Below, piece after piece: positions 8,375 through 16,218 of a stretch of 64,000 bases of DNA (positions are counted from its first letter, which is position 1; each line of letters starts with the position of its first letter). The notes under the pieces were generated by a model that saw only the letters and a program-made list of their open reading frames with translations, made no database searches and was not told where the DNA came from. Both the position numbers and the translations under genes were made by a program. The stretch comes from Trebonia sp963843745. GTDB lineage: Bacteria > Actinomycetota > Actinomycetes > Streptosporangiales > Streptosporangiaceae. The DNA is taken from contig CAWJLP010000008.1 in NCBI GenBank assembly GCA_963843745.1, positions 44,435 through 108,434 on the forward strand. Direction: 5' to 3'.

Positions 8375-8594
8375 CACGTCACCTCACACCGGGAATCATG
8401 AGCCTCTCCCAGTTATGCCGCGCGGGCGCGCAGGACCGGTGTGCTCGTGTTGGAGCCGAGATGGAGACGCCCGCCAGGCATCCGCGACGGCGTCGCCGCC
8501 GTCTCCATCGGATCTCCACGCGGCGCGGACCGGCCCTGCACACGGCAGCGCGAACCTGAGTACGTGAACCACGAGGAAGGGCAGGGACGCTGCG

Positions 8595-9110
8595 ATGCGA
8601 GGAAGCGGAACGCCGCTGGCGGACCCCATCAGTGCCGCGTGGAATACCGTCGCGCGGTTCGACGACTACGAGAGTGCCCAGCGGGCGGTCGACCGGCTGT
8701 CCGACGACGGCTTCCCGGTAGAGAAGCTCGACATTGTCGGGTCGGGGCTGCGGCTCGTCGAGCGGGTGACGGGGCGGCTGACCACGTCGCGCGCGGCGAC
8801 GGCGGGGGCACTGAGCGGTCTGTGGGCGGGGCTGCTGTTCGGGGTCCTGCTCGGGTTGTTCACGTCGGGGCACTCCTTCCTCGCGGTCGCCGCGACCGGC
8901 GCCGCGCTCGGCGTGCTATGGGGCGCGGTCTTCGGGTACGTGGCGCACGCCAGGACCAGGGGCCAGCGCGACTTCAGCTCAGTGCAACAGCTGGTCGCGG
9001 CCCACTACGACCTGATCGCGCGCGACGGCACCGTCGAGCGCGCCCGCTCCATGCTCGGCGAAGCCGGGCTGCTGCCGGAACCGGGACCAGCGCAGGACTC
9101 CGAACGCTGA
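8595..9110 (+). CDS. General stress protein 17M-like membrane protein
   Basis: A 171-residue protein. Residues 18-60 (TVARFDDYESAQRAVDRLSD) are the ferredoxin-like domain of the heat-induced YflT/general stress protein 17M family, followed by two hydrophobic segments with Gly-rich turns (about 80-120) and an amphipathic C-terminal region. In Bacillus relatives are under the general stress sigma factor; in actinobacteria the role is unknown. AGGGACG lies upstream of ATG 8595. It is followed 35 bases later by terC on the same strand. Confidence 0.75.
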   Translation: MRGSGTPLADPISAAWNTVARFDDYESAQRAVDRLSDDGFPVEKLDIVGSGLRLVERVTGRLTTSRAATAGALSGLWAGLLFGVLLGLFTSGHSFLAVAATGAALGVLWGAVFGYVAHARTRGQRDFSSVQQLVAAHYDLIARDGTVERARSMLGEAGLLPEPGPAQDSER

Positions 9111-9144
9111 CCATCCTGCCGCCGCGGACGGGCGGTGGCCAGCG

Positions 9145-10221
9145 GTGACCATTCCGCTATGGGCGTGGGGCGCGTTCCTGGCCTTCGTGGTCGCGATGCT
9201 GGCCCTGGACCTGTTCGTATTGCATCGGCGTGCGCAGGAGGTATCGCTGCGCGAGGCCGCCGCCTGGAGCGCCGTCTGGATCGTTGTCGGACTGGGCTTC
9301 GGCGGGCTGGTGTGGGCCTGGGCGGGCAGCGGGGGCGCCCAGGCCTACCTGGCCGGCTACCTGATCGAGAAGAGCCTCTCGGTCGACAACATCTTCCTGT
9401 TCGCCGCCATCTTCTCCGCGCTGGCGATCCCGGCGCGCTACCAGCACCGCGTGCTCATGTTCGGCATCATCGGCGCGCTGCTCATGCGGGCCGGGTTCAT
9501 CGCCGCGGGCATCGGCCTGCTCGACGCTATCCACCCGGTGATCTACGTCTTCGGCGCGATCCTGCTGGTGGCCGCGGCCGGCATGCTCCGCGGCGACAGC
9601 CACGCCGCGCCCCGGGAGCCGCGCGTGCTGCGCGTCCTGCGGCGGGTGCTGCCGGTCGGCGACCGGCTGCACGGCCAGCGGTTCCTGGTCAGGGACGGCG
9701 GCCGCCTGATCGCCACCCCGCTGCTGGTGGCGCTCGTGGTGGTCGAGACCGCCGACGTGATCTTCGCCGTCGATTCCATCCCGGCGGTGCTCGCCGTCAC
9801 CACCGACCCGTTCATCGTCTACACGTCCAACGTGTTCGCCCTGCTCGGCATGCGCGCGCTGTACTTCCTGCTGGCCGGGGCGGCGGACCGGATCCGCTAC
9901 CTGCGGCCGGCCCTGGCGGTGATCCTCGCGGCCGTCGCGGTCAAGCTGCTGCTCGCCGACATGTGGGAGCTGCCCGCCTGGTCCGCGCCCGCTTTCATCG
10001 CCGTGGTGCTCTCCGTCGTCGCCGTCGCTTCCGTCCGCGCCAGCCGCAGCCAGGCCCGCAGCCAGCGCCGTAGCCGACGGAGCAGCCAGGTCAGCGGCTA
10101 TCATGCGGCGGCAGCGTCCGCTCCTCGTGATCGAGCTCCCGCTCCAGCACCCGAAGGCTCGAATCGGGCAGATGCCCAGCGTCGCGCCAGCGCAGCAGCT
10201 CCTCCCGCTGCGCGTCGATGA
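9145..10221 (+). CDS. TerC/Alx-family integral membrane protein
   Basis: Residues 1-300 form a TerC protein with about nine hydrophobic segments and the family signatures EKSLSVDNIFLF (about 75-86) and ETADVIFAVDSIPAVLAVT (about 197-215), whose acidic residues are implicated in metal (Mn) export or tellurite resistance. GTG 9145 is the start, at the right distance before the first helix. After the last span the frame continues for some 58 Ala/Arg/Ser-rich residues, the last 44 of which are antisense to a decayed antiporter fragment, so the natural terminus is doubtful. Confidence 0.85.
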   Translation: MTIPLWAWGAFLAFVVAMLALDLFVLHRRAQEVSLREAAAWSAVWIVVGLGFGGLVWAWAGSGGAQAYLAGYLIEKSLSVDNIFLFAAIFSALAIPARYQHRVLMFGIIGALLMRAGFIAAGIGLLDAIHPVIYVFGAILLVAAAGMLRGDSHAAPREPRVLRVLRRVLPVGDRLHGQRFLVRDGGRLIATPLLVALVVVETADVIFAVDSIPAVLAVTTDPFIVYTSNVFALLGMRALYFLLAGAADRIRYLRPALAVILAAVAVKLLLADMWELPAWSAPAFIAVVLSVVAVASVRASRSQARSQRRSRRSSQVSGYHAAAASAPRDRAPAPAPEGSNRADAQRRASAAAPPAARR

Positions 10222-10540
10222 CCTCGCGGCGGGCCCGCAGCGCGGCGTCGTGATCCGCCGCCAGGCACTCTGGCTCGCCATCGTGCCCGGCCTCATGCTC
10301 GAGGCTCGCCCGCAGCGCGGCCAGCGCCGCGCCGGGCAGCTCACCATCGGAGGCGAGCTCGTCGAGCCTGGCCAGTCCCGCCCGGACCGCCGCGTGCCGC
10401 GCCTCCCAGCGCAGCGCCGCCTCGTCGTTGCGATCGGCCCGCACGCCCAGCAACCGGGCAACCAGCCCGAACGTCAGCCCCTGCCCGAGCAGCGTCACCA
10501 CCACGACCAGGAACGTGCAGAACAGCAGCAGGTCACGCCC
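10091..10540 (-). pseudogene. 3' fragment of a CPA1 Na+/H+ antiporter
   Basis: The minus-strand frame ending at TGA 10091-10093 reads LLLFCTFLVVVVTLLGQG and RLLGVRADRNDEAALRWE, then a long charged helical tail ending LERELDHEERTLPPHDSR: the last membrane helix and cytoplasmic tail of an NhaP-type cation/proton antiporter. About 145 residues remain; the ten or more preceding membrane helices are absent. At about 10540 homology stops and a plus-strand fragment of a different gene begins. No start codon or ribosome site exists, so this is a truncated pseudogene. Confidence 0.7.
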
Positions 10541-10554
10541 GGGGACGGGTGTCC

Positions 10555-11485
10555 GTCCGAGGGGGCTGCCGCCGACGGCGGGGTTCGTGTCCGAGTGGTT
10601 CCTGCTCGAGTCGCTGATGCAGCAGTTCCGGGTGACCCCGCTCGCCGGCCGGCTGACGCTGGCGCTGGCCGGGGCCGCGGTGGCGCTGACCGTCGGCTTC
10701 GCCGGGGTAACGTTCATGCGGCTGCTCGGGATGGTGGTGCTCGGCCCAGCGGGATACGGGGGGACGGGGAGTCCCCCGTGCGCGGGGGGATCCCGGGGGC
10801 CAGGGGGGATGGGGGGCGGCTGCCCTCCATGCCAGGGGAGCGTCCCCCCGGGGCGACAGAACTGGGCCGGGCGGCGATCGCGTTGCTGTCCGTGTGCCCG
10901 CTGGCGCTGGCGGCGCTGACGCCGCTGGAGATCCGCGTGATCGCCGCCGGGCTGTCGCCGGTCGTGCCCGGCACGCTGACGATGGGCGCGCTGAAGTCGC
11001 CGTGGGTGCTGCAGCCGGTGTTCGCCGGATTCTCGATCCTGTCGCCGTCCTGGCTGTGGGTGGAGCTCCCGGTGATGCTCGGGCTGGTCGGCCTGCTCGT
11101 GCTCGGCCTGTCCGGGCGGCGGCTGCTGCGGGTGCGGCGGGTTCCCGCCTGGCGGTCGGCGACGATGGGCGTGGCGGGCGCGGACTCCTACACGGCGTTC
11201 GGTTACGCCAACCCGACCCGGCGGGTGCTGGCGAGCGTCCTGCACACGCAGGCCGAGGTGGTGGAGGTCGAGGCCGCCGGTGACGGGGAGCAGGTGCCGC
11301 ACCTGCGGTACGCCTCCGACGTGGTCGAAGTCGTCGAGACATGGCTGTACCGCCCGGTCATCCGGATATTCGGCGTCGCGGTGGCGTACGCGAAACGGCT
11401 CCAGTCCGGCCGCCTGGACGCCTACCTGCTGTACATGCTCATCGCGCTGGTGGCCGTGACCGCGGTAGTGGCCGCGCTGGCCTGA
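10555..11485 (+). pseudogene. 3' part of a hydrogenase-4/Mrp-like proton-channel subunit, interrupted
   Basis: From about 10560 one frame reads LPPTAGFVSEWFLLESLMQQ and further to VTFMRLLGMVVLG, typical of the NuoL/HyfB/MrpD proton-conducting subunit family. At about 10744 a G-rich repeat interrupts it, and the gene resumes in another frame from ELGRAAIALLSVCPLAL to a terminal membrane helix and TGA at 11483-11485 (YTAFGYANPTRRVL and AKRLQSGRLDAYLLYM are recognisable family blocks). The 5' half is missing: upstream sequence belongs to an antiporter fragment on the other strand. A clear pseudogene with two independent lesions. Confidence 0.7.
10744..10858. repeat. G-rich dispersed element inside a broken gene
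   Basis: About 115 bases dominated by runs of five to seven G or C with short inverted repeats (for example GGGGAGTCCCCC), sitting exactly at the frame change in the hydrogenase-4-like pseudogene. Very similar sequence, with the same GGGGGGCGG and CCATGCC words, occupies 50080-50230. It looks like a palindromic dispersed repeat that inserted in the gene. Confidence 0.6.
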
Positions 11486-11527
11486 CCGGAGGCTTCGAAA
11501 GCCCAGGGCGCGCCAGGCGCTTGCCTG

Positions 11528-11848
11528 TCAGGCGAGCTTGAGCTGCTCGTCACCGAAATCGGCGATGAGCTTGAGGGTGCCGCCAAGGGCGGCGACGAAG
11601 CGGCTGAGAACATCCTGGGTCGATACGTCGCCGCTCTCTATCTGAGAAACCCTGGCAACCGACACGCCCATCCGGACGGCGACCTGCTCTTGCGTCAGCC
11701 CTCGTCGCTTGCGCATCTCAGCCAACCGCCAGCCTCGCGCATCATCAAGCATCGCGGCCACGGCGGCATCGAAGGCCTGCTGACCGCCCGCTGTTTCAAC
11801 GGCCCGCTCCAGGTGCCCTGAGTCTCGCCAGCGGGACACGCCGCTCAT
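11528..11848 (-). CDS. HigA-like XRE-family antitoxin
   Basis: A 106-residue protein with a helix-turn-helix of the XRE type (LAEMRKRRGLTQEQVAVRMGV, about residues 41-61, recognition helix SVARVSQIESG) near the centre and an acidic C-terminal part. Its ATG overlaps the toxin's stop by four bases (11845-11848), the usual coupling for higBA pairs where the toxin gene comes first. It should neutralise the toxin and repress the operon through the palindrome at 12259-12274. An intact gene surrounded by decayed ones, which suits a self-maintaining toxin-antitoxin pair. Confidence 0.85.
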   Translation of the reverse strand: MSGVSRWRDSGHLERAVETAGGQQAFDAAVAAMLDDARGWRLAEMRKRRGLTQEQVAVRMGVSVARVSQIESGDVSTQDVLSRFVAALGGTLKLIADFGDEQLKLA

Positions 11849-12246
11849 ATGCCTCGCTCCTTCCTGCGCTCGGCAAGGTAATCCTCATACATCCGCTCGG
11901 CACGGGGGATGGCGGACCTGTACCACTTCTCCCACTGCCCCGACTTGTCTCCCGCGACTAGGAGGATCGCCGCCCGCCAGGGATCAAAGACCAGCAGGAT
12001 GCGGATCTCACTTCGCCCGGCTGACGGTGGACGCAGCTCCTTCATATTGGCGATCCTTGAAGCCGTAACCGAGTCCACCAGTGGACGGCCTTCCGAGGGA
12101 CCGTTGCGTTCCAGAACCAAGATCGCCTGGTTCACCAACTGATGGGTCACCCGGTCTGACTCATAGAGGTCATCAAGGAATGCCTCGACCTCAGCAGTGA
12201 GCAGGATTTCCCACTCCTTAGGCTCCTCCTCTTCCCCGTGCGCCAT
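11845..12246 (-). CDS. HigB-like toxin (Gp49/RelE superfamily)
   Basis: A 133-residue basic protein with the phage-Gp49/HigB2 pattern: EVEAFLDDLYES, a central MKELRPPSAGRSEIRILLVFD strand block and the ILLVAGDKSG-W-KWY motif, expected for a ribosome-dependent mRNA interferase fold. The N-terminus MAHGEEEEPKEWEILL is typical of the actinobacterial subgroup. It precedes and overlaps the XRE antitoxin gene, giving a toxin-first operon. AGGAAG lies 6-8 bases before ATG 12246, inside the operator sequence, so repressor binding would block expression directly. Confidence 0.85.
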   Translation of the reverse strand: MAHGEEEEPKEWEILLTAEVEAFLDDLYESDRVTHQLVNQAILVLERNGPSEGRPLVDSVTASRIANMKELRPPSAGRSEIRILLVFDPWRAAILLVAGDKSGQWEKWYRSAIPRAERMYEDYLAERRKERGI

Positions 12247-12258
12247 GCACCCACTTCC

Positions 12259-12274
12259 TTAAGAATATCCTTAA
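12259..12274. promoter_or_regulatory. Palindromic candidate operator of the higBA operon
   Basis: TTAAGAATATCCTTAA is a 16-bp inverted repeat with a single mismatched pair, in an A+T-rich island of an otherwise G+C-rich region, 13 bases upstream of the toxin ATG. Position and form fit autoregulation by the XRE antitoxin; binding is inferred. Confidence 0.5.
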
Positions 12275-12427
12275 CCTGGCGGGCGCGCGAGCCTGTCCTC
12301 GGTTACGTGACAACGCCCGCACCCCGTCGGGCGGGGACAGAGACGCCGCATCCCGCTGATGATCGAGACGGTAGCCATAGCCACCGACATTCCAGGAAAC
12401 GGTGGCAGATGGCCTGAACCCAGTGGT

Positions 12428-12600
12428 TCAGCCCAGGCCGGTGAACGTTTCCGCGTAGTAGCGGGCGGCGGTGTCGGAGGACAGCAGGCGCTCGAGGCGG
12501 GTGCGCATGATCCGTTCCCTGAACGAGCCGCCGCCGCCGACCGGGGATCCCGACGCGCCGTGCACCATCTCGGCCAGCCAGTTGGAGTACTCCTGGTAGC
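12428..12600 (-). pseudogene. Unidentified protein C-terminus fragment
   Basis: A minus-strand frame ending at TAA/TAG-type stop near 12428 reads GRYQEYSNWLAEMVHGA, then FRERIMRTRLERLLSSDTAA and RYYAETFTGLG. Its amphipathic helices and conserved look suggest a genuine protein tail of about 57 residues, but I do not recognise the family. Homology cannot extend upstream because at about 12600 the DUF885 fragment on the other strand begins. Treated as a truncated fragment of unknown origin. Confidence 0.35.
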
Positions 12601-13000
12601 GGCCGGCCGACGAGCTTGGCTGGTTTGATGAGCCGGGGACGCGGCTGGACATGCTCGCCGCTTCGGCGTTGCGAGCCGCCCGCGTGGTCATCGACATCGG
12701 CGTGCACTTGGACCTGCCGTTGCCGTACGGGTCCCGGTGGACCTTCGAGAAGGCGTGTCAGGTGCTGCGCGAGCGAGGGCGCGCAGAGCCGAGCCGGGTG
12801 CACGCCGAGGTGGTGCGCTACTTCGGCTGGCCGGCCCAGGCGATCGCCTACAAGCTGGGCGAACGCGCCTGGCTCGCGGCCGGGCGGAAGCCGCGCGGCG
12901 CCCTGGATTCGACGTGGAACGCTGGCACACGGCCGCACTCAGCCTCGGCCCGATCGGCCTGGACAGTCTCGCTGGCGAGCTGCGCGCTATCCCTGGCTAG
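12600..13000 (+). pseudogene. 3' fragment of a DUF885-family protein, frameshifted
   Basis: The frame through 12600-12895 reads ADELGWFDEPGTRLDML, then RVVIDIGVHLDLPLP and YFGWPAQAIAYKLGERAWL, characteristic of the C-terminal third of DUF885 (a metallopeptidase-like family in actinobacteria). Near 12895-12905 it must shift frame to continue into FDVERWHTAALSLGPIGLD and the stop TAG 12998-13000. About 130 of a usual 550 residues survive. Its stop codon overlaps the stop of the convergent GcvT-like fragment in the same CTAG tetranucleotide. Confidence 0.6.
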
Positions 13001-13838
13001 AGCGAGGTGACATCCACCCGGCGGCGGTCCGGCTTGAACGGCAGCGCGGTGACGGTGGCGCGAATCTCGCGCTGCGGCGTCCCCGGCCGGCCCCAGATGA
13101 CCGTCACCTCAGTGCCGGGGGCCGCGTGGGCGCGGTCGATGACGCACAGGGAGATCATCGCCCGCAGCGTGGGGCTGACGGTACGGCCCGTCGACACGCC
13201 CGCCGGGGCACCGTCGATGAGGACCTGATCGAAGCTCGGTCCGGCCAGCCTGGGCATGTCCATCTGGTCGGGCAGCTCGCCGTCGCCGAGCATCGAGGTG
13301 ATGACGCCGGTGACGTCGGCGGCGTTCCAGGTCAGGCCCGCGAGGGTCCGGGTGGGCCCGCCGACGGCGGCATCGGCGGCGAGGGCGCCGCGGCCGAGGA
13401 AGTCATGGCCCGGCAGGGGGCGCGGCCCTCAGCCCAGCTCGCCTGGCTTGCGGAAGTAGTCGGTGAAGCAGCCGGCCGGGACGAAGCTGCCGCCGATCGA
13501 GCCGCGCTTGAACTGGCGCGGGGCGCCAGAGGTGATGGCGGCCGCGGGCAGGTAGTCAAGGCCGTTCGTCGCGATGCCCGCCTCGATGTGCTGTACCGGC
13601 TGGGAGCGGAAGCCGAGCAGGTGCATGCCGAACTCCTGGCCCGCCGTCGCGACCGCCAGCCCGGCCTGGTCGGCGTCGCGGCGGTCCGTGCAGCTCATAG
13701 CCCAGCTCGCCGGAGATCCCGGTGCGCAGCACCCGCACGGGCACGCCGCCCATCGATGCGGGGCGGCTGCGGTTGAAGCCGAGGTCGCGCAGCGACTCGC
13801 CGATGGCCTTCTCCAGGATGAACAGGGACTGCGTCGCC
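12997..13838 (-). pseudogene. Frameshifted GcvT-like aminomethyltransferase/O-demethylase fragment
   Basis: Four successive pieces of one GcvT-fold protein are readable on the minus strand but in different frames: LFILEKAIGESLRDLGFNRS and VLRTGISGELGYELHGP (13838-13700); LLGFRSQPVQHIEAGIATNG to FRKPGELG with a stop at 13429; DFLGRGALAADAAVGGPTR (about 13410-13300); and the GcvT_C domain with TLRAMISLCVID and ATVTALPFKPDRRRVDV to the stop at 12997. The order and strand are preserved, so it is one gene broken by several indels. The first part of the folate-binding domain is missing, replaced by a LacI-type N-terminus. Confidence 0.65.
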
Positions 13839-13916
13839 GAGCACGAAGCCGGCGAGCGCTCGCGAGACGCCCGCCGCGGCGGCCACGTCCCGCAGCGTCG
13901 CCCGCTTAGCGTCCAT
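13838..13916 (-). pseudogene. LacI-family repressor N-terminal stub
   Basis: From ATG 13916 the minus strand encodes MDAKRATLRDVAAAAGVSRA and LAGFVLGDA, the helix-turn-helix and hinge start of a LacI-type repressor. After 26 codons the sequence becomes the GcvT-like gene in another frame (junction near 13838). The ligand-binding domain is absent, so it cannot be a functional repressor. Confidence 0.55.
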
Positions 13917-13952
13917 CCCCACATTGTGCCGGTTACCCCGCGGGCGGGCCGC

Positions 13953-14717
13953 TCACTGGCCGTCGTACTCGTCGTGGCGGCGCCACCAGAAGCCGTTCTC
14001 GTTGCGGCCGAGCGGCGCGCGGTCGAGCCACTGGTACATGCCCCACAGCCCGTCAAGCCCGCGTGAGTACGCCGAGTACGCGTGGTAGACGGTGCCGTCC
14101 TGCAGCGCGAAGGCGCTCATGCCGGGTCCTTCGCGGCGGTAGGTCTGCCAGTCCGTGCCGACGATCGACTGGCTGAAGGCGTCGAGGGCGTCCTCCTGGC
14201 CGGCCGCAGGCCGCAGGTCCGCCTCGCCGAAGTTGTACGCGACGGTGCCCGCTTCCCACTCCTCCTTGGTGTGCGCCGCGCCGAAGTCGAAGTTGAAGTC
14301 GCTGCCGTAGGCGGACGCCCACGGGAAGCTCCACCCCATTCGCCGCCGGTAGGCCTGTATTTTCTCCAGCGGCGCCCGCGACACCGCGCAGAGCGCGACG
14401 TCGTGGTTGGCGAGGTGGACGGCCGAGCCGTTGAACCCGTCGGCGATCGCCGAGCAGGACGGGCATCCGGCGGTGTAGTCGGGCCCGAACATGAAGTGGT
14501 AGACGAGCAGCTGCGAGCGGCCGCGGAACAGGCCGGCGAGCAACGCCGTCCCCTCGTCGGTCTCGAATCGGTAGTCCTTGTCGACCCGGACCCAGGGCAG
14601 CTCCCGCCGCTGCCTGGCCACCTCGTCGCTGCGCCGGGTCAGCTCCTTCTCCGCCTCGAGCAGCTCCAGCCGCGCGGCTAGCCACTCCTCGCGTGTCCCC
14701 GTCTTATGACTGGTCAT
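13953..14717 (-). CDS. DUF899-family thioredoxin-like protein
   Basis: A 254-residue protein matching DUF899: EWLAARLELLEAEKELTR at the N-terminus, LPWVRVDKDYRFETDEG, the conserved YHFMFGPDYTAGCPSCSAIA segment (a CPSC dithiol near residue 86) and a WW-type C-terminus. The fold is thioredoxin-like and relatives are annotated as dithiol-disulfide isomerase-like, but the substrate is unknown. AAGGAG about 8 bases upstream supports ATG 14717. It follows a DUF2182 membrane protein, an ArsR regulator and an AHSA1 protein on the same strand, with gaps of 37 bases or less, so it is probably the last gene of that operon. Confidence 0.85.
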   Translation of the reverse strand: MTSHKTGTREEWLAARLELLEAEKELTRRSDEVARQRRELPWVRVDKDYRFETDEGTALLAGLFRGRSQLLVYHFMFGPDYTAGCPSCSAIADGFNGSAVHLANHDVALCAVSRAPLEKIQAYRRRMGWSFPWASAYGSDFNFDFGAAHTKEEWEAGTVAYNFGEADLRPAAGQEDALDAFSQSIVGTDWQTYRREGPGMSAFALQDGTVYHAYSAYSRGLDGLWGMYQWLDRAPLGRNENGFWWRRHDEYDGQ

Positions 14718-14754
14718 TGCCTGTCTCCTTCTTTCTTGGTTGATTTTGTTGTCG

Positions 14755-15423
14755 TTACATCGCTGGCGGGGTCAGCCCCGGAACCAGCGAGGGCGCGTAG
14801 ACGATCAGCAGTCCGAGTCCGACGATCGCCAGCGCCAGCGGAATGTCGATCGCGGCCTTCGCGGGCAGCAGCTTCTGGGCGCAGCAGACGACGGCGACCA
14901 CCGCCATCCAGACCAGGCTCATCACGTCCAGCGCTACCAGCATCGCCATCAGCCCGATGCCCGAGCCGACACAGCACAGCCCGTAGCCCAGCCCGGAATC
15001 GGCGTTCTCACGGCCGCGCTGGCGGAACTGCCGCTTGACCGGCGTCAGCTCGTAGACCCCCGCCGCGATCACCACCGCGCCAGCGGCCAGCGACCCGTGC
15101 GGCCGGTCCAGCGCATACGCCACGACGCCCGCGAGCGCCCAGATGGCCAGGTAGTACCCGGCGAACGGCAGCGCGGCACTCGCCTTACCGCTGCGGCGGA
15201 CGTGCCTGGCGATCGCCGGCGCCGCGCCCGGCAGCATCATCGCCGCCATCATCGTCACCCACGCCGCGGCGAAGAACCCGAACGGCCCTGGCCGGGTCGC
15301 GACCCCCATGTCCATGCCGTCCATCAGCCAGGCCGCGACCGCCCAGCACGCGGCGGCGAGCCCGAGCGTCGCCGCCAGCACTGCCGGCGACGCCACCAGG
15401 CGCCGGGATGCCACGTTGACCAT
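14755..15423 (-). CDS. DUF2182 integral membrane protein
   Basis: A 222-residue protein with about seven hydrophobic helices. The DUF2182 features are a Met-rich first loop (DGMDMG), the WVTMMAAMMLPGAAPAI block and GLCCVGSGIGLMAMLVALDV with a Cys pair; the family has been described as predicted metal-binding. Its ATG (15421-15423) overlaps the ArsR stop by one base, so it is translationally coupled to the regulator. Together with DUF899 this is a recurrent actinobacterial cluster. Confidence 0.85.
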   Translation of the reverse strand: MVNVASRRLVASPAVLAATLGLAAACWAVAAWLMDGMDMGVATRPGPFGFFAAAWVTMMAAMMLPGAAPAIARHVRRSGKASAALPFAGYYLAIWALAGVVAYALDRPHGSLAAGAVVIAAGVYELTPVKRQFRQRGRENADSGLGYGLCCVGSGIGLMAMLVALDVMSLVWMAVVAVVCCAQKLLPAKAAIDIPLALAIVGLGLLIVYAPSLVPGLTPPAM

Positions 15424-15779
15424 CAGTCCTCCTGGGATTTGCCCGCATGCTGGTCGAGGTGATCCTTCAGCGCGCCGAGCTGGCCGTCCCAGTCACGCGC
15501 CAGCGCGGCAAGGAACTGCTGCGCTACCCGCATCGGCCCCGAGCTCAGCCGGTACCGCACCCGGCGCCGCTCCCCTGGTTCGGCCGTCACCAGGCCCGCC
15601 TCGGCCAGCAGCGCCAGGTGCTTAGCGATCGCCTGGCGAGTGATCGGCAGCTGGCCGGCCAGGTCCGTGGCGGTGGCCGGGCCCCCCGAGGCCAGCGCGG
15701 CCAGGATGGCGCGCCGGCTCGGGTCGGCCAGGGCAGCGAAGACCTGTTCGGCGATTGCCTCGATGTCAGGCTGCGGCAT
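15423..15779 (-). CDS. ArsR-family transcriptional repressor
   Basis: A 118-residue winged-helix protein: IAEQVFAALADPSRRAILAA at the N-terminus, recognition region ITRQAIAKHLALLAEAGLV, and a wing with RRRVRYRLS. It lacks the CxC metal site of ArsR/SmtB sensors, so it belongs to the metal-independent group often paired with AHSA1 proteins. I take ATG 15779; it overlaps the AHSA1 gene by 14 bases. The tandem GCAA-N8-TTGC sites upstream of the operon are its probable operators. Confidence 0.88.
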   Translation of the reverse strand: MPQPDIEAIAEQVFAALADPSRRAILAALASGGPATATDLAGQLPITRQAIAKHLALLAEAGLVTAEPGERRRVRYRLSSGPMRVAQQFLAALARDWDGQLGALKDHLDQHAGKSQED

Positions 15780-16200
15780 CGAGGTAGTCGACAAGCTCGC
15801 CGAGCTCACTCCCCCACCCCTGGGTGTTGCCGTCGTACGCCGTGCGGTAGGCGGCCTCGGGAAGCTGCGCGAAGCCGGACTCGACCACGGTCAGCCGGGT
15901 GCCGGCGCCTGTCGGCTCCAGCGTGAACTCAACGTAGGTGCGGCGCGGGTCGTCCTCGGACAGCCCGAAGATATGCCAGGTGAAGCCAAACACTGTCGGC
16001 TCCTCCACCCGTTCCACTCGCATGCCGGCGGTGTGGCCGCCGTCCCACCTCATGCTCGCCGAGCCGCCAGGGCGCAGGTCGATCTTCGCGTCCTTGCCGA
16101 ACCAGGCGCTAAGCCCTTCGGCGGTGGTGAGCGCCGCCCATACCTTGGCCGGCGGGTGAGCGATCTCGACGGTTCGCTCGATGCGATCAGGAAACGCCAC
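15766..16200 (-). CDS. AHSA1/SRPBCC-domain protein
   Basis: A 144-residue START-like protein: IERTVEIAHPPAKVWAALTT opens the fold and ESGFAQLP with a terminal helix closes it. GTG 16200 is the preferred start because GGAGG stands 5 bases upstream; an upstream extension would run through the promoter. It is the first gene of the AHSA1-arsR-DUF2182-DUF899 operon. AHSA1-like proteins bind hydrophobic ligands; coupling to an ArsR regulator is very common and suggests a shared, still undefined stress or ligand response. Confidence 0.85.
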   Translation of the reverse strand: MAFPDRIERTVEIAHPPAKVWAALTTAEGLSAWFGKDAKIDLRPGGSASMRWDGGHTAGMRVERVEEPTVFGFTWHIFGLSEDDPRRTYVEFTLEPTGAGTRLTVVESGFAQLPEAAYRTAYDGNTQGWGSELGELVDYLDAAA

Positions 16201-16218
16201 GATTCCCTCCACGATGTA

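Noticed and set aside
8375..8470. A guanidine riboswitch before the SugE/Gdx-type gene
   Set aside because: I compared the leader by eye with the guanidine-I, -II and -III conserved blocks and saw none of them; the leader is also short.
9157..10461. Long minus-strand frame opposite TerC
   Set aside because: It is the mirror of terC codons; its amino-acid composition is His/Asp/Gln-rich as expected for antisense of a G+C-rich gene.
12616..13776. A 386-codon plus-strand frame
   Set aside because: It runs antisense through the GcvT-like remnant and shows no family pattern, whereas fragments in other frames match known families.
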